A stretch of DNA of 64,000 nt. Source: Euzebya pacifica. GTDB taxonomy: Bacteria; Actinomycetota; Nitriliruptoria; Euzebyales; Euzebyaceae. Under the pieces are notes generated by a model, which worked only from the letters and a program-made list of their open reading frames with translations, did not search any database and was not told where the DNA came from. The position numbers and the translations under genes were made by a program. Shown piece by piece: positions 41,295-49,348 of this stretch (the stretch's first letter is position 1; each line of letters begins with the position of its first letter). The DNA lies in the NCBI RefSeq assembly GCF_003344865.1, contig NZ_CP031165.1, forward strand, positions 1,803,910 through 1,867,909, read 5' to 3'.

Positions 41295-42349
41295 ACCCCA
41301 CCGCCGGGTGACGCGGTCGCCAGGCGGTCAACAGCCCTCGGCGCCGTCTGGACGGTGCCGAGCGCGGCCCGGTACACCCGTTCGTGGGCGGCCAGCACCT
41401 GGTAGCCGAGCCGTTCGCGGTCCTCCGCCCGGCTGACCAGATCGGCATCCCGCAGGCTGATCATCTGGTCGGCCATCTCGATGGGGTCGACGTGGTCCCG
41501 ACGAAGCGGGGCGACGGCCATGGGGTGCTGCTCGGCGACGAACCCGGCGTCGGTGCCGATCACGGCGGTCCCGACGTCGGCAGCCAGCTCGAGCATGCCG
41601 CTGTGGGTGCCCCACCGATACGGCAGCACCAGCCCCCGCGACAGGGCGATCTGCCTGACGAGCTCCCGATGCTCCAGTCCGTCGTGGACGACCAGGTCGA
41701 CCAGCTCGAGGGCTCGGTGGCCACGCAGCAGGTCGACGTCGTCGCGGTCCACGAGCACACGCATGGGGACACCTCCGTCGAGGAGGGCGACGGCGTCCAG
41801 CACGCCCCTGACGTCGTGACTGGGTCGGCGAGGCTTGGCGTGCAGCAGCAGGGGACCCCACGGGCCTGCGCTGGCGGACCGCAGCCGCCGTGCGCGCCAC
41901 ATCCGGTCCGCCGGCAGGATCGGCCCGTGGGGGATGATCCTGGGGTGCACGCCGGTGTGCGCCGCGACGGCGTTGGCGCAGCCGACCGTCAACGTCGTCA
42001 CAACGCGGGCACGCTCGACCATCGGGCCGAGCAGCTCCAGGCTTGGGTCGTCCTGCGGGCGCAGGTGCGGGTTCGCCAGGTCGTGCACGGTGACCACGAT
42101 CGGGGTGCCCGCCGACCGGTGGGCGTCGAGGACGTCCACCATCCGTTCGACGGGGTGGTGCTCGTGGCCGAAGTGGAGGTGCACGAGATCCCAGTCCCCG
42201 CTGTGCCGCCGGACCCAGTCGGGGTCGTGGTAGGCGTCGAGGCGGGGCATCGGTTCGTCGCGGTGGACGACCCGCGAGACGGTGTCGTCGAACCGGTCGA
42301 CGTAGGGGTGTCGCGGTGGGTGGGAGAGGACCCGGGGTCGACGGTTCAT
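41291..42349 (-). CDS. GT-B-fold glycosyltransferase-like protein (paralogue A)
   Basis: A 352-residue protein resembling family 4 glycosyltransferases: DWDLVHLHFGHEHHPVERMV, VVTTLTVGCANAV, HPRIIPHGPILP, and the C-terminal LELAADVGTAVIGTDAGFV. The usual EX7E nucleotide-sugar motif is not clear, so activity is uncertain. It shares order, length and motifs with the gene at 45447 (HPR.IPHGP; ELAAD.GT). GGAGCAACGCC precedes the ATG at 42349. It overlaps both neighbours by 4 nt. Confidence 0.72.
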   Translation of the reverse strand: MNRRPRVLSHPPRHPYVDRFDDTVSRVVHRDEPMPRLDAYHDPDWVRRHSGDWDLVHLHFGHEHHPVERMVDVLDAHRSAGTPIVVTVHDLANPHLRPQDDPSLELLGPMVERARVVTTLTVGCANAVAAHTGVHPRIIPHGPILPADRMWRARRLRSASAGPWGPLLLHAKPRRPSHDVRGVLDAVALLDGGVPMRVLVDRDDVDLLRGHRALELVDLVVHDGLEHRELVRQIALSRGLVLPYRWGTHSGMLELAADVGTAVIGTDAGFVAEQHPMAVAPLRRDHVDPIEMADQMISLRDADLVSRAEDRERLGYQVLAAHERVYRAALGTVQTAPRAVDRLATASPGGGV

Positions 42350-43392
42350 GGCGTTGCTCCTCGGCTGGTCCTGATGAACGACTGGATGGCGTCGGCGGCG
42401 CGATGGACGCCCTTGCCGTCGACGAGGTCGGCGGCTCGTGGGGCGCCGTGGTCGAATGCGTGGTCCAGCAGCGCCGGCCATGCTGCGGCCCGGGGCCACC
42501 TCTCCCGTACGAGACAGACCTCGTGGGCGGCGAGCAGGTGTGCCTTGTGCCGCTGTTCGTCGAAGGGTCGGTCCTGCGGGACGACGATGACCGGCCGGCC
42601 GGAGCCGACGGACTCCATGACCGCGTTGTGGCCGCCGTGGCTGACGATGACGTCGGCGGCGGCCAACCAGGGCCACGGGTCCTCGACCCAGCCTGGCGTG
42701 GTCACATGCGGTCCCGCCGGCACGTCGCCCAGGACGACCCACTGCCACGAGCCCGTGGCCGCGGCTGCCTCGTGCACCGGCCAGCCGACCCGACCGCCCT
42801 GGCCGGGGAGGACCACGACCATCTGTACGTCCGCGTCCAGCCCCAGGGCCGAGCGGGCATCGTCACGGTCGGCGTCGCGGTGGTCGAAACGAGAGAACCC
42901 GCCGGTGTAGACCGTGCGATCCCGCATGGCGTCGGGGACCCAGGGCTCCTCCAGCCACTCCGGGTACGGGGCGAGCAGCAGGCTGGCTGCGTCGACGGCC
43001 GTCCGGTGGGGTGGGTCGGTGCGACGGCCGTGCTGGCGGACCACGATCGAGGGAACGCTCAGGAGGCGGGCGAGGAGGGTCACCTCCACCGACACGTCGA
43101 CCACCATCGCGGCGGGCTCGGACTCGGCCATCCACGCCGCCATCGCGCCCATGCGTCGGCGCAGGCCCGCCACCCCCAGCGGCGCGTAGTGCAACGCCGT
43201 CGGGGTCGGCTGGGCGGCGTGCCACGCGGTGGCCGGCGGTTCGACGTCCAGGGGCAGCCGGCGTACCGAGGCCGTCGGGATGTCGAGCGGGCGCGAGGAG
43301 AAGCACACGACCTCGTCCGCCAGCAGCGGTACCACGTTGCGGGCACGCACCTCGTGACCGGACCCGTGGTGGTGGACGTACCAACCGATCAC
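42346..43392 (-). CDS. GT1/MurG-like glycosyltransferase
   Basis: A 348-residue GT-B glycosyltransferase. The N-terminus IGWYVHHHGSGHEVRARNVV contains the glycine-rich acceptor loop, and the C-terminal donor-binding block SHGGHNAVMESVGSGRPVIV then VPQDRPFDEQRHKA is typical of GT1/GT28 enzymes. It is soluble and overlaps its neighbours by 4 nt on both sides, in a coupled chain of four glycosyltransferases. The acceptor is unknown; a glycolipid or secondary metabolite is possible. Confidence 0.85.
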   Translation of the reverse strand: MIGWYVHHHGSGHEVRARNVVPLLADEVVCFSSRPLDIPTASVRRLPLDVEPPATAWHAAQPTPTALHYAPLGVAGLRRRMGAMAAWMAESEPAAMVVDVSVEVTLLARLLSVPSIVVRQHGRRTDPPHRTAVDAASLLLAPYPEWLEEPWVPDAMRDRTVYTGGFSRFDHRDADRDDARSALGLDADVQMVVVLPGQGGRVGWPVHEAAAATGSWQWVVLGDVPAGPHVTTPGWVEDPWPWLAAADVIVSHGGHNAVMESVGSGRPVIVVPQDRPFDEQRHKAHLLAAHEVCLVRERWPRAAAWPALLDHAFDHGAPRAADLVDGKGVHRAADAIQSFIRTSRGATP

Positions 43393-44507
43393 GAGACCAG
43401 CTCCCGGTACAGGGCCAGGTAGTCCCCGGTCATCCGTTCGACGCTGCCGTGGGCGACGGCATGGGCGCGACAGCGGCCACGGTCCAGCGTCGAGGCCTGC
43501 AGCACGGCCTCGGCAAGGCCGTCCTCGTCATCGGGATCGACGAGGACGGCGACGTCGTCGTTGACGAGCTCGGGCAGGGCGCCGTGCCGGTATCCGGCGA
43601 CGGGCGTCCCGCACGCCAGGGCCTCCATGACCACCAAGCCGAAGGGTTCGGGCCAGCACGGCGTCACCAGCGCAACGGACGCCCGGGCGATTCGTGCGGC
43701 CACGTCGGCGGAGTCGAGGTGGCCGACCCACCGCCGGTGGTCGTCGAGCTCGGGGCGCAGGACCTCCTCGGCGTAGGTGGGGTCGCTGGCCGGACCGATC
43801 ACGTCGAGGGAGAACCCCGCCCGACGTGCCGCTCGAACCGCATGGTGGGGCCCCTTCTCGGGGCAGACCCGGCCGACCCAGACCGCCGAGCGCGGGACCG
43901 GAGCGCCGGTCGGCTCGAACCGGTCGAGGTCGATGGCGTTGTGGATGACCGCCCGAGGGGTGATCGGCCAGCGCCTGGCGTTGTCGTGGCTGACGCTGAC
44001 GACGTGGAGGTTCTCGGGCCGACGTCGCAGGGCCGCTTCGATCCATGGCGTCGGTGGCGTGTGCAGCACCTTGACCACCGGCATGGGCAACAGGTCAGCC
44101 GTGGCGGGCGGGATGTAGTGCAGGGAGTTGTCGTGCACCACGTCGAAGTCGGCGTCGCGCAGGCGGAGCATCAGGTCCAGGTACGCGTCGTGTTCGACCA
44201 TGAAGCCCTCGGCCAGCATCGACACGTCCTCCCGGGCGGCGGGGGAGAGGTCCAGGAGGGTCTCGCGGGGCACGATGGGCTCCACGCCCAGGTCGGGGTC
44301 GGCGTCGGCGCTGGCGAAGACCGTCACGCCGTTTCCGGCTGCCCGCAGCCCGTGCGCCAGGTCGGCCGTCTGTCGCTCCAGGCCACCGGCGTGTGGCTCC
44401 CGCAGGCCGTGCCGGAGCGCCGCGATGATGGCGATCCGCAGCGGCCGGGCCGCGTCGGCGGGCGAACCCGCGGCACGGGGCTGGTGAACAGGGGCGGCGC
44501 TGACCAT
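43389..44507 (-). CDS. family 4 glycosyltransferase
   Basis: A 372-residue GT-B enzyme with a clear GT4 pattern: GGLERQTADLAHGLRAAGNG, AVWVGRVCPEKGPHHAV, and the donor motif VTPCWPEPFGLVVMEALACG (EX7E). The ATG at 44507 has GAGGAGC upstream; a GTG at 44546 lacks one. It is the first of the four overlapping glycosyltransferase genes that follow GAF-ANTAR copy 2. Confidence 0.9.
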   Translation of the reverse strand: MVSAAPVHQPRAAGSPADAARPLRIAIIAALRHGLREPHAGGLERQTADLAHGLRAAGNGVTVFASADADPDLGVEPIVPRETLLDLSPAAREDVSMLAEGFMVEHDAYLDLMLRLRDADFDVVHDNSLHYIPPATADLLPMPVVKVLHTPPTPWIEAALRRRPENLHVVSVSHDNARRWPITPRAVIHNAIDLDRFEPTGAPVPRSAVWVGRVCPEKGPHHAVRAARRAGFSLDVIGPASDPTYAEEVLRPELDDHRRWVGHLDSADVAARIARASVALVTPCWPEPFGLVVMEALACGTPVAGYRHGALPELVNDDVAVLVDPDDEDGLAEAVLQASTLDRGRCRAHAVAHGSVERMTGDYLALYRELVS

Positions 44508-44578
44508 GTACGTGGCGCTCCTCGATTGAGAGGGAGGGGACGGCACGCGGGGGTCAGGCGGGCGGGGTGGTCGGGTTC

Positions 44579-45349
44579 TTACCCGTGGTGATCGATCTCA
44601 ATCACCTGGTGGCTGTCGAGGCCGAGGTCGGCCGCGGTCAGCTGGCCGTCCATGAACGATTCGGCGACCTCGAGGACCTTGCGACGGTTGCTGCGGGCGA
44701 AATGGCGCAGCAGGTCGAACGCCGCGTCGGCGGTCAGCCCGTGCCCGTGCATGAGCACGCCCTTGGCCTGCTCGATGACCCCGTTGCGCTCCAGCGCCTG
44801 CCGGATCCCGATGACCTGCCGCGACACGTCGTCGACCTGCCGGGCGCTGACCAGGTAGGAGCTGGCCATGTCGGCGAACAACCCGCCGAGCTGCTTGGAG
44901 GACTCGTCCAGGGGGCCGGGCGTGGTGCGGTACAGGTTCAGGGCCCCCAGCCGGGTGTCGCCGACCCGCATCGGGAAGCTGTGGACCGCGACCAGGCCCG
45001 ACTCCACGGCGACCGGTCCGAAGGTCGGGAAACGCGTGTCCTGGCACAGGTCATCGGCGTAGATCGGCGTGCCCGTGATGTAGGCCAGCAGGCAGGGTCC
45101 CTCGTCGTAGTCCAGCTGCAGCTGCTCGATCAGGCGCACCCGGTCGTCGGACGCCGAGACGAACCTGAGGTCGTCGTTGTCATCGAGCAACATCACCCCG
45201 AGTCCGTCGACACCCAGCAGCGACGGCGCCTGCCGCAGCAGGTCGTCCAGGGCGTCCTGGGCGGAGTAGTCCGACGCCATGGTGTGGGCGAAGCCCAGCA
45301 GGACCTGCATGAGCTTGCGATCGCGTATCTGACCCTCGGTGGGCGGCAC
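44579..45349 (-). CDS. GAF-ANTAR regulator (copy 2)
   Basis: A 256-residue GAF-ANTAR protein paralogous to copy 1. The GAF domain spans about residues 20-165 (DGLGVMLLDDNDDLRFVSAS; GALNLYRTTPGPLDE). The ANTAR domain spans about 180-235 (GVIEQAKGVLMHGHGLTADA then AFDLLRHFARSNRRKVLEVA). The GTG at 45349, after GGGGAGGGAACC, matches the start of copy 1; upstream ATG codons exist but would overlap structured leader RNA. It lies between a glycosyltransferase and the four-gene chain, so it may control read-through into them. Confidence 0.88.
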   Translation of the reverse strand: MPPTEGQIRDRKLMQVLLGFAHTMASDYSAQDALDDLLRQAPSLLGVDGLGVMLLDDNDDLRFVSASDDRVRLIEQLQLDYDEGPCLLAYITGTPIYADDLCQDTRFPTFGPVAVESGLVAVHSFPMRVGDTRLGALNLYRTTPGPLDESSKQLGGLFADMASSYLVSARQVDDVSRQVIGIRQALERNGVIEQAKGVLMHGHGLTADAAFDLLRHFARSNRRKVLEVAESFMDGQLTAADLGLDSHQVIEIDHHG

Positions 45350-45357
45350 GATGGTTC

Positions 45358-45424
45358 CCTCCCCTGGGAGGTGGACGATGGGGGTTCGACGTGGGATGTT
45401 CCCCGGCGGGGTGGTCGTCGAACC
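45358..45424 (-). promoter_or_regulatory. structured leader before GAF-ANTAR copy 2
   Basis: A 9-bp stem GGTTCGACG/CGTCGAACC (arms 45383-45391 and 45416-45424) encloses a CCCC/GGGG stem. A second hairpin, CCTCCC/GGGAGG (45358-45371), would pair the Shine-Dalgarno sequence of the gene. This is a good candidate for translation control or an ANTAR RNA target. Confidence 0.55.
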
Positions 45425-45446
45425 TGTATCAGGCGCCGTACCGGTA

Positions 45447-46553
45447 TCAGGGGGTCGAGGCGGAGTGGTCGGGGACATGGGCCCCGTGCGATCGTGCGGT
45501 GGAGTACAGGCGCTCGTGGGCCATGCAGACCTCGGCCCATGCACGTTCGCGATCCTCCACGCGGCTGGTGACCGAGTGCTCCGCTGGGGTGAGCATCGCC
45601 TCGGCCAGGGCAGCGACGTCGATCCGGCCGTCGTGGACAGGCACGCCGACCACGGGGTGCTGCTCGGCGAGGTGGCCGACGCGACCGCTGATCACCGGGG
45701 TGCCGATGTCGGCCGCGAGCTCGAGCCGCTGGCTGTGCAGTCCCGCAGTGCGAGGAAGGACCAGGGCGCGGGCCGCCGCGATGTGATCCACCACCTGGTC
45801 GAAGGCCATTCCGTGGTGCACGACCAGGTCCGCCGCCTGGATACCCGGGTGTCCGGCGACGGCGTGCTCGTGCACGGCGTGGACGAGCAGGCGAACGGGC
45901 ATGGACCCGGCGAGGAGCGCGCAGGCGTCGAGCGCGCCGTCCACGTCGTTGGCCGGGTGGTGCGGCTCGAGCTCGACGAGGATCGGTCCCCATTCACCAC
46001 CGCAGGCCGTCCGGTATCGCCGGGCGCGGAGCAGGTCGGCACCCGACAGCATCGGGCCGTGGGGGATGACCCTCGGTCGGATGCCGGTTCGTTCCAGGAT
46101 CGTGCGGGCCGCACCCGTGGTGAACGTGGTCACCAGCCAGGCATCGGCCAGCACCCGCTGCACCGACGGCATGTCGAGCGCGTCGCCGGCGATGGTTCCC
46201 GATCCGGGCAGGTCGTGGACGGTGACCAGCACCGGGGTGCCCTGGCGTCGGTGGGTGTCGAGCGCGATGGGCAGCCGAGGGTCCGTGCCCGGCGGCAGGC
46301 CGACGTGCACGTGCACGATGTCCCAGTCCTGGCTGTGCTCCCGCAGCCACATCGGGTCGTACGGATCCGCGGGTGGGTCGGCGTGATCGTCGTGCTGGCC
46401 GGCGACGTCGTCGCCCATCGACGCCGGGGCCCGTGTCAGGTGCCCTTCCATCCTGGCGGCGTAGCGGGTGGCATCCGGGTAGTGCAGGACGCGCGGCAGG
46501 TCGATCGGCTCGAACCCCGCCTGCCATGGCCCCTGTGGCCGTGCTGTGGTCAC
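45447..46553 (-). CDS. GT-B-fold glycosyltransferase-like protein (paralogue B)
   Basis: A 368-residue paralogue of the gene at 41291: DWDIVHVHVGLPPGTDPRLP, LVTTFTTGAARTILERTGIR, RPRVIPHGPMLSGADLLRAR and LELAADIGTPVISGRVGHLA occur in the same order. CGAGGAG precedes the GTG at 46553; the open frame further upstream is not supported. It is the first gene of the leftward island, 97 nt before GAF-ANTAR copy 2. As with paralogue A, catalytic residues are not obvious. Confidence 0.72.
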   Translation of the reverse strand: MTTARPQGPWQAGFEPIDLPRVLHYPDATRYAARMEGHLTRAPASMGDDVAGQHDDHADPPADPYDPMWLREHSQDWDIVHVHVGLPPGTDPRLPIALDTHRRQGTPVLVTVHDLPGSGTIAGDALDMPSVQRVLADAWLVTTFTTGAARTILERTGIRPRVIPHGPMLSGADLLRARRYRTACGGEWGPILVELEPHHPANDVDGALDACALLAGSMPVRLLVHAVHEHAVAGHPGIQAADLVVHHGMAFDQVVDHIAAARALVLPRTAGLHSQRLELAADIGTPVISGRVGHLAEQHPVVGVPVHDGRIDVAALAEAMLTPAEHSVTSRVEDRERAWAEVCMAHERLYSTARSHGAHVPDHSASTP

Positions 46554-46750
46554 GTGTACTCCTCGTGGTGTTGCTTCACGGGTCGTGCACGCGGGGAGAG
46601 GGCGAGCGACTGCTAGTCGTATCAGGGGCGACAGTTCGAGTCCTTCGGACGGCCATGCAGGTTGCAGTCGATGTTGCGGGGCTGTAACCGGTTGAAGTGG
46701 TGTCGCTGTGGAGTTCGCGTCGGCGCCCGTGGTCTGGTGAGACTGCACAC

Positions 46751-47722
46751 ATGCGCGCAGTACAGATCACCAGCCTCGACGGCCCGTCCGCCGTCACCGT
46801 CGCCGACGTGCCCGACCCCGTGCGGGGGGACGATCAGGTCCTCGTGGAGGTCAGGGCCGCGGGCGTGTCCTTCCCCGACCTCCTCCAGACCCGCGGGCAG
46901 TACCAGATCCAGCCGCCCATGCCGTTCGTCCCGGGGGTGGAGGCGGCAGGGATCGTCCGCGAGTCGCCGGAGGGGTCTGCCCACCAGCCCGGTGACCGGG
47001 TGATGGCCTTCGGGATGCTCGGGGGAATGGCCGAGCTGTTGGCGGTGCCGGACGCGACGACGTTCGCGCTGCCCGAGTCGCTGTCGTTCGAGCAGGGCGC
47101 GGCCTTCCCGATGAACTACCACACGGCCCACTTCTCGTTGGTCCGTCGCGGGCGCCTCGAGGCCGGTGAATCGGTCCTGGTGCACGGCGCAGCCGGTGGC
47201 GTCGGCACCGCCTCGATCCAGGTTGCCAAGGGCCTCGGGGCGCGAGTGCTGGCCGTGGTCAGCAGCGACGACAAGGCCGCGGTCGCCCGCGACGCAGGAG
47301 CCGACGTGGTCCTGCGCAGCGACCGGCCGTGGAAGGACGAGGCCCGCGAGGCCACCGACGGTCGTGGCGTGGACATCGTCATGGACCCGGTCGGTGGGGA
47401 CCGCTTCACCGACTCGATCCGGGCCCTGGCGCCGGAGGGACGTGTCCTGGTCGTGGGGTTCGCCGGCGGGTCGATCCCCGAGGTCCGGGTCAACCGCCTG
47501 CTGCTGTCCAACACCGCCGTCGTCGGCTGTGCCTGGGGTGGGTTCCTGTTCCACGACCAGACCCTCGTCCCCGACACCGCTGCCGCGCTTGGCCCGCTGA
47601 TCCGCGACGGTTCGCTGGCCCCGCCCATCGGCGCCGCCCTACCGCTGGACGAGGTCGCCGAGGCGCTGCGCCTGATCGACGAGCGAGAGGCGACCGGCAA
47701 GGTCGTGCTGACCGTGCCGTAG
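46751..47722 (+). CDS. NADPH:quinone oxidoreductase-like MDR protein
   Basis: A 323-residue medium-chain dehydrogenase/reductase of the zinc-free quinone oxidoreductase type. It has the GroES-like N-terminus (VEVRAAGVSFPDLLQTRGQY), the Rossmann motif VLVHGAAGGVGTASIQVAKG and no zinc-binding cysteine cluster. The ATG at 46751 gives the family start MRAVQITSLDGP. It is monocistronic; the 197-bp region shared with the leftward glycosyltransferase holds both promoters. The substrate (quinone or enone) is unknown. Confidence 0.92.
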   Translation: MRAVQITSLDGPSAVTVADVPDPVRGDDQVLVEVRAAGVSFPDLLQTRGQYQIQPPMPFVPGVEAAGIVRESPEGSAHQPGDRVMAFGMLGGMAELLAVPDATTFALPESLSFEQGAAFPMNYHTAHFSLVRRGRLEAGESVLVHGAAGGVGTASIQVAKGLGARVLAVVSSDDKAAVARDAGADVVLRSDRPWKDEAREATDGRGVDIVMDPVGGDRFTDSIRALAPEGRVLVVGFAGGSIPEVRVNRLLLSNTAVVGCAWGGFLFHDQTLVPDTAAALGPLIRDGSLAPPIGAALPLDEVAEALRLIDEREATGKVVLTVP

Positions 47723-47726
47723 CCAA

Positions 47727-47742
47727 CCGCCGGCGTCGGCGG
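47727..47742. terminator. short hairpin between convergent genes
   Basis: CCGCCG/CGGCGG stem with a GCGT loop, between the oxidoreductase and lipoprotein stop codons. Confidence 0.45.
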
Positions 47743-47753
47743 CACGCGAAGTC

Positions 47754-49061
47754 CTAACTGTCGAACTGCACCGCCACCCGGACCGCCTCGCCCGTGGAGG
47801 TGTCGACCAGGGCAGGGTCGCCCAGTGGTCGGTCGAGCTCGATCGTGACGCCGTCCGTTGGTTCCGCTGGGGGTGGGGCGGTGAGGTCTTCGAAGTCCGT
47901 CACGCCGTAGCAGACCTCGGAGTCGGTTGAGATGGTCGGGTCGACATCCCAGAGGATGGCCGTCGGGTGACCGGCGTCCGGGTCGTGCTCGACCGTGACG
48001 ACGTCGGCGCCGTCCGCGCGGATCGTCTCGGCGTCAGCGAGCAGCGTGGGGAGGAACGCCGCCTCATCAGAGGGGACCCCGCCCTGGACGATCACCTCCC
48101 GGTCGCCGAAGAACCGGGCGTCAGGGCCACATGACCCCCAGATGGTGTAGCGGTAGTCCGCCGGCGGGACCCAGGTCGACAGCGGCGCGTCAGGATCCGT
48201 CGGGGTCGGCGTCGGTTCGACGTACCGCTCGAAGACGACCGTGTCGCTGCCAGCGCTCAACCTCAGATCCTCGTCATCGAGCTCGATGGTGGGGGCGCCC
48301 AGCAGCAGCCCCGTCACCCATTCGTCCCAGCTGCCCTCAGGGTGTGGGCAGCCGATCAGCGTGCTCGTGACCTCATCCGCGTCCACCGCCAGGTGTCCGT
48401 CGATGAGGTCGTAGGGGCCGTCGACGTCGTTGCAGGCCACGCGTGCACCGACCCGTCCGTGGCTGAAGGTGAGCTGGATCTGCTGGCCTGCGGGGAGATC
48501 GAGGCCCTCCACGACCACGCTGCGCCACTCCGATCCGTCGAGCTGCGTCAGCGCAGGTGCGTCGTCCTGGGTTCCGGGGCGGACGTCCAGGCGCGCGTAG
48601 ACGTCGAGACGGACGTCCGGGTCGTCGCCGGCCCGCATCTCGAGTCCAACCCGGTGCACGCCGGTGTCGAGGTCGTCGAGCGGCAGCTGCTCGACCAACG
48701 CCTCCCCGGGCTCGATGTCGTAGCCGTCGTCGTTGACGCCCTCCAGGTCAGCCGGCTGGACCTCGCCGTGCCACACGTGGTGTTGCAGCGCCCACCGCTC
48801 GCCGTCCCACCGCTCGATGCGGAAGTACGTTCCTGACCCGAGCGGCGCGTCGTCGGCGGTGATCGTGATCTCCGTTGACGCATCCCCCGGCGCCACCACG
48901 TCCGGGGAGAGGCTGGCCAGCTGTGAGAAGGAGTCAGCAGGCGGCTGCGTCGGGACGCCGGCAGGCTCGAGCGCTGTTTGCTGCACCCCCTGCGGGACCG
49001 CGCAGGCAGTGAGCACCAGCGCGGTGACCAGGAACAGGACGAGGCGGGACAGGTGCATCAT
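47754..49061 (-). CDS. lipoprotein with META (HslJ-like) domain
   Basis: A 435-residue exported lipoprotein. The signal sequence MMHLSRLVLFLVTALVLTAC ends in a lipobox with Cys20. A beta-rich domain follows, then a META-type domain (about residues 190-300): DGSEWRSVVVEGLDL, LTFSHGRVGARVACNDVDGP then YDLIDGHL, and STLIGCPHPEG. The C-terminal part, with a Thr/Pro linker, is unassigned. META domains occur in HslJ, linked to heat and antibiotic stress. GGAG precedes the double ATG. It is monocistronic. Confidence 0.8.
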   Translation of the reverse strand: MMHLSRLVLFLVTALVLTACAVPQGVQQTALEPAGVPTQPPADSFSQLASLSPDVVAPGDASTEITITADDAPLGSGTYFRIERWDGERWALQHHVWHGEVQPADLEGVNDDGYDIEPGEALVEQLPLDDLDTGVHRVGLEMRAGDDPDVRLDVYARLDVRPGTQDDAPALTQLDGSEWRSVVVEGLDLPAGQQIQLTFSHGRVGARVACNDVDGPYDLIDGHLAVDADEVTSTLIGCPHPEGSWDEWVTGLLLGAPTIELDDEDLRLSAGSDTVVFERYVEPTPTPTDPDAPLSTWVPPADYRYTIWGSCGPDARFFGDREVIVQGGVPSDEAAFLPTLLADAETIRADGADVVTVEHDPDAGHPTAILWDVDPTISTDSEVCYGVTDFEDLTAPPPAEPTDGVTIELDRPLGDPALVDTSTGEAVRVAVQFDS

Positions 49062-49157
49062 CGTCTCCGACGCCGCGGCCACACCAACGGTTCCCGGTGA
49101 CAGGGACACCAACAACGTTCGGCTGGAGGAGCACCCGGACGCCGACCTGCGCGCCCC

Positions 49158-49267
49158 CTCGGTCGCACCTTGCGGCGACAACGACGGGTTCGAGGCCCGA
49201 GTGGCGGGGCAGGGCCGATCGATCGGCCGGTCGAGCGGTGTCTCGGTCGCACCTTGCAGCGACAACG
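49158..49267. repeat. 26-bp direct repeat flanking a 16-bp palindrome
   Basis: Copies at 49158-49183 and 49242-49267 differ by one base (core GGTCGCACCTTGC, then G or A, then GCGACAACG). Exactly between them is the perfect palindrome GGCCGATCGATCGGCC (49213-49228). The stretch lies upstream of the lipoprotein gene and has no gene of its own. Confidence 0.75.
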
Positions 49268-49348
49268 GGTGAGTCGGGGTCGTGCACCCGCGCGAGTCCG
49301 CGCAGGCAGGGCGGACTCGACGGTGGATCGCCCTCCGGAACCCGGCAG

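Noticed and set aside
45350-45478. Upstream ATG (45478) for GAF-ANTAR copy 2
   Set aside because: The extension would be a Pro/Thr-rich tail absent from copy 1, it overlaps leader hairpins and lacks a Shine-Dalgarno sequence.
46634-46643. GTTCGAGTCC, like a tRNA T-loop
   Set aside because: The flanking bases do not pair as a T-stem, and no acceptor, D or anticodon arms are present.
49158-49267. CRISPR-like repeat pair
   Set aside because: Only two copies, with a spacer-like interval holding a palindrome and no cas genes; kept as a plain direct repeat.
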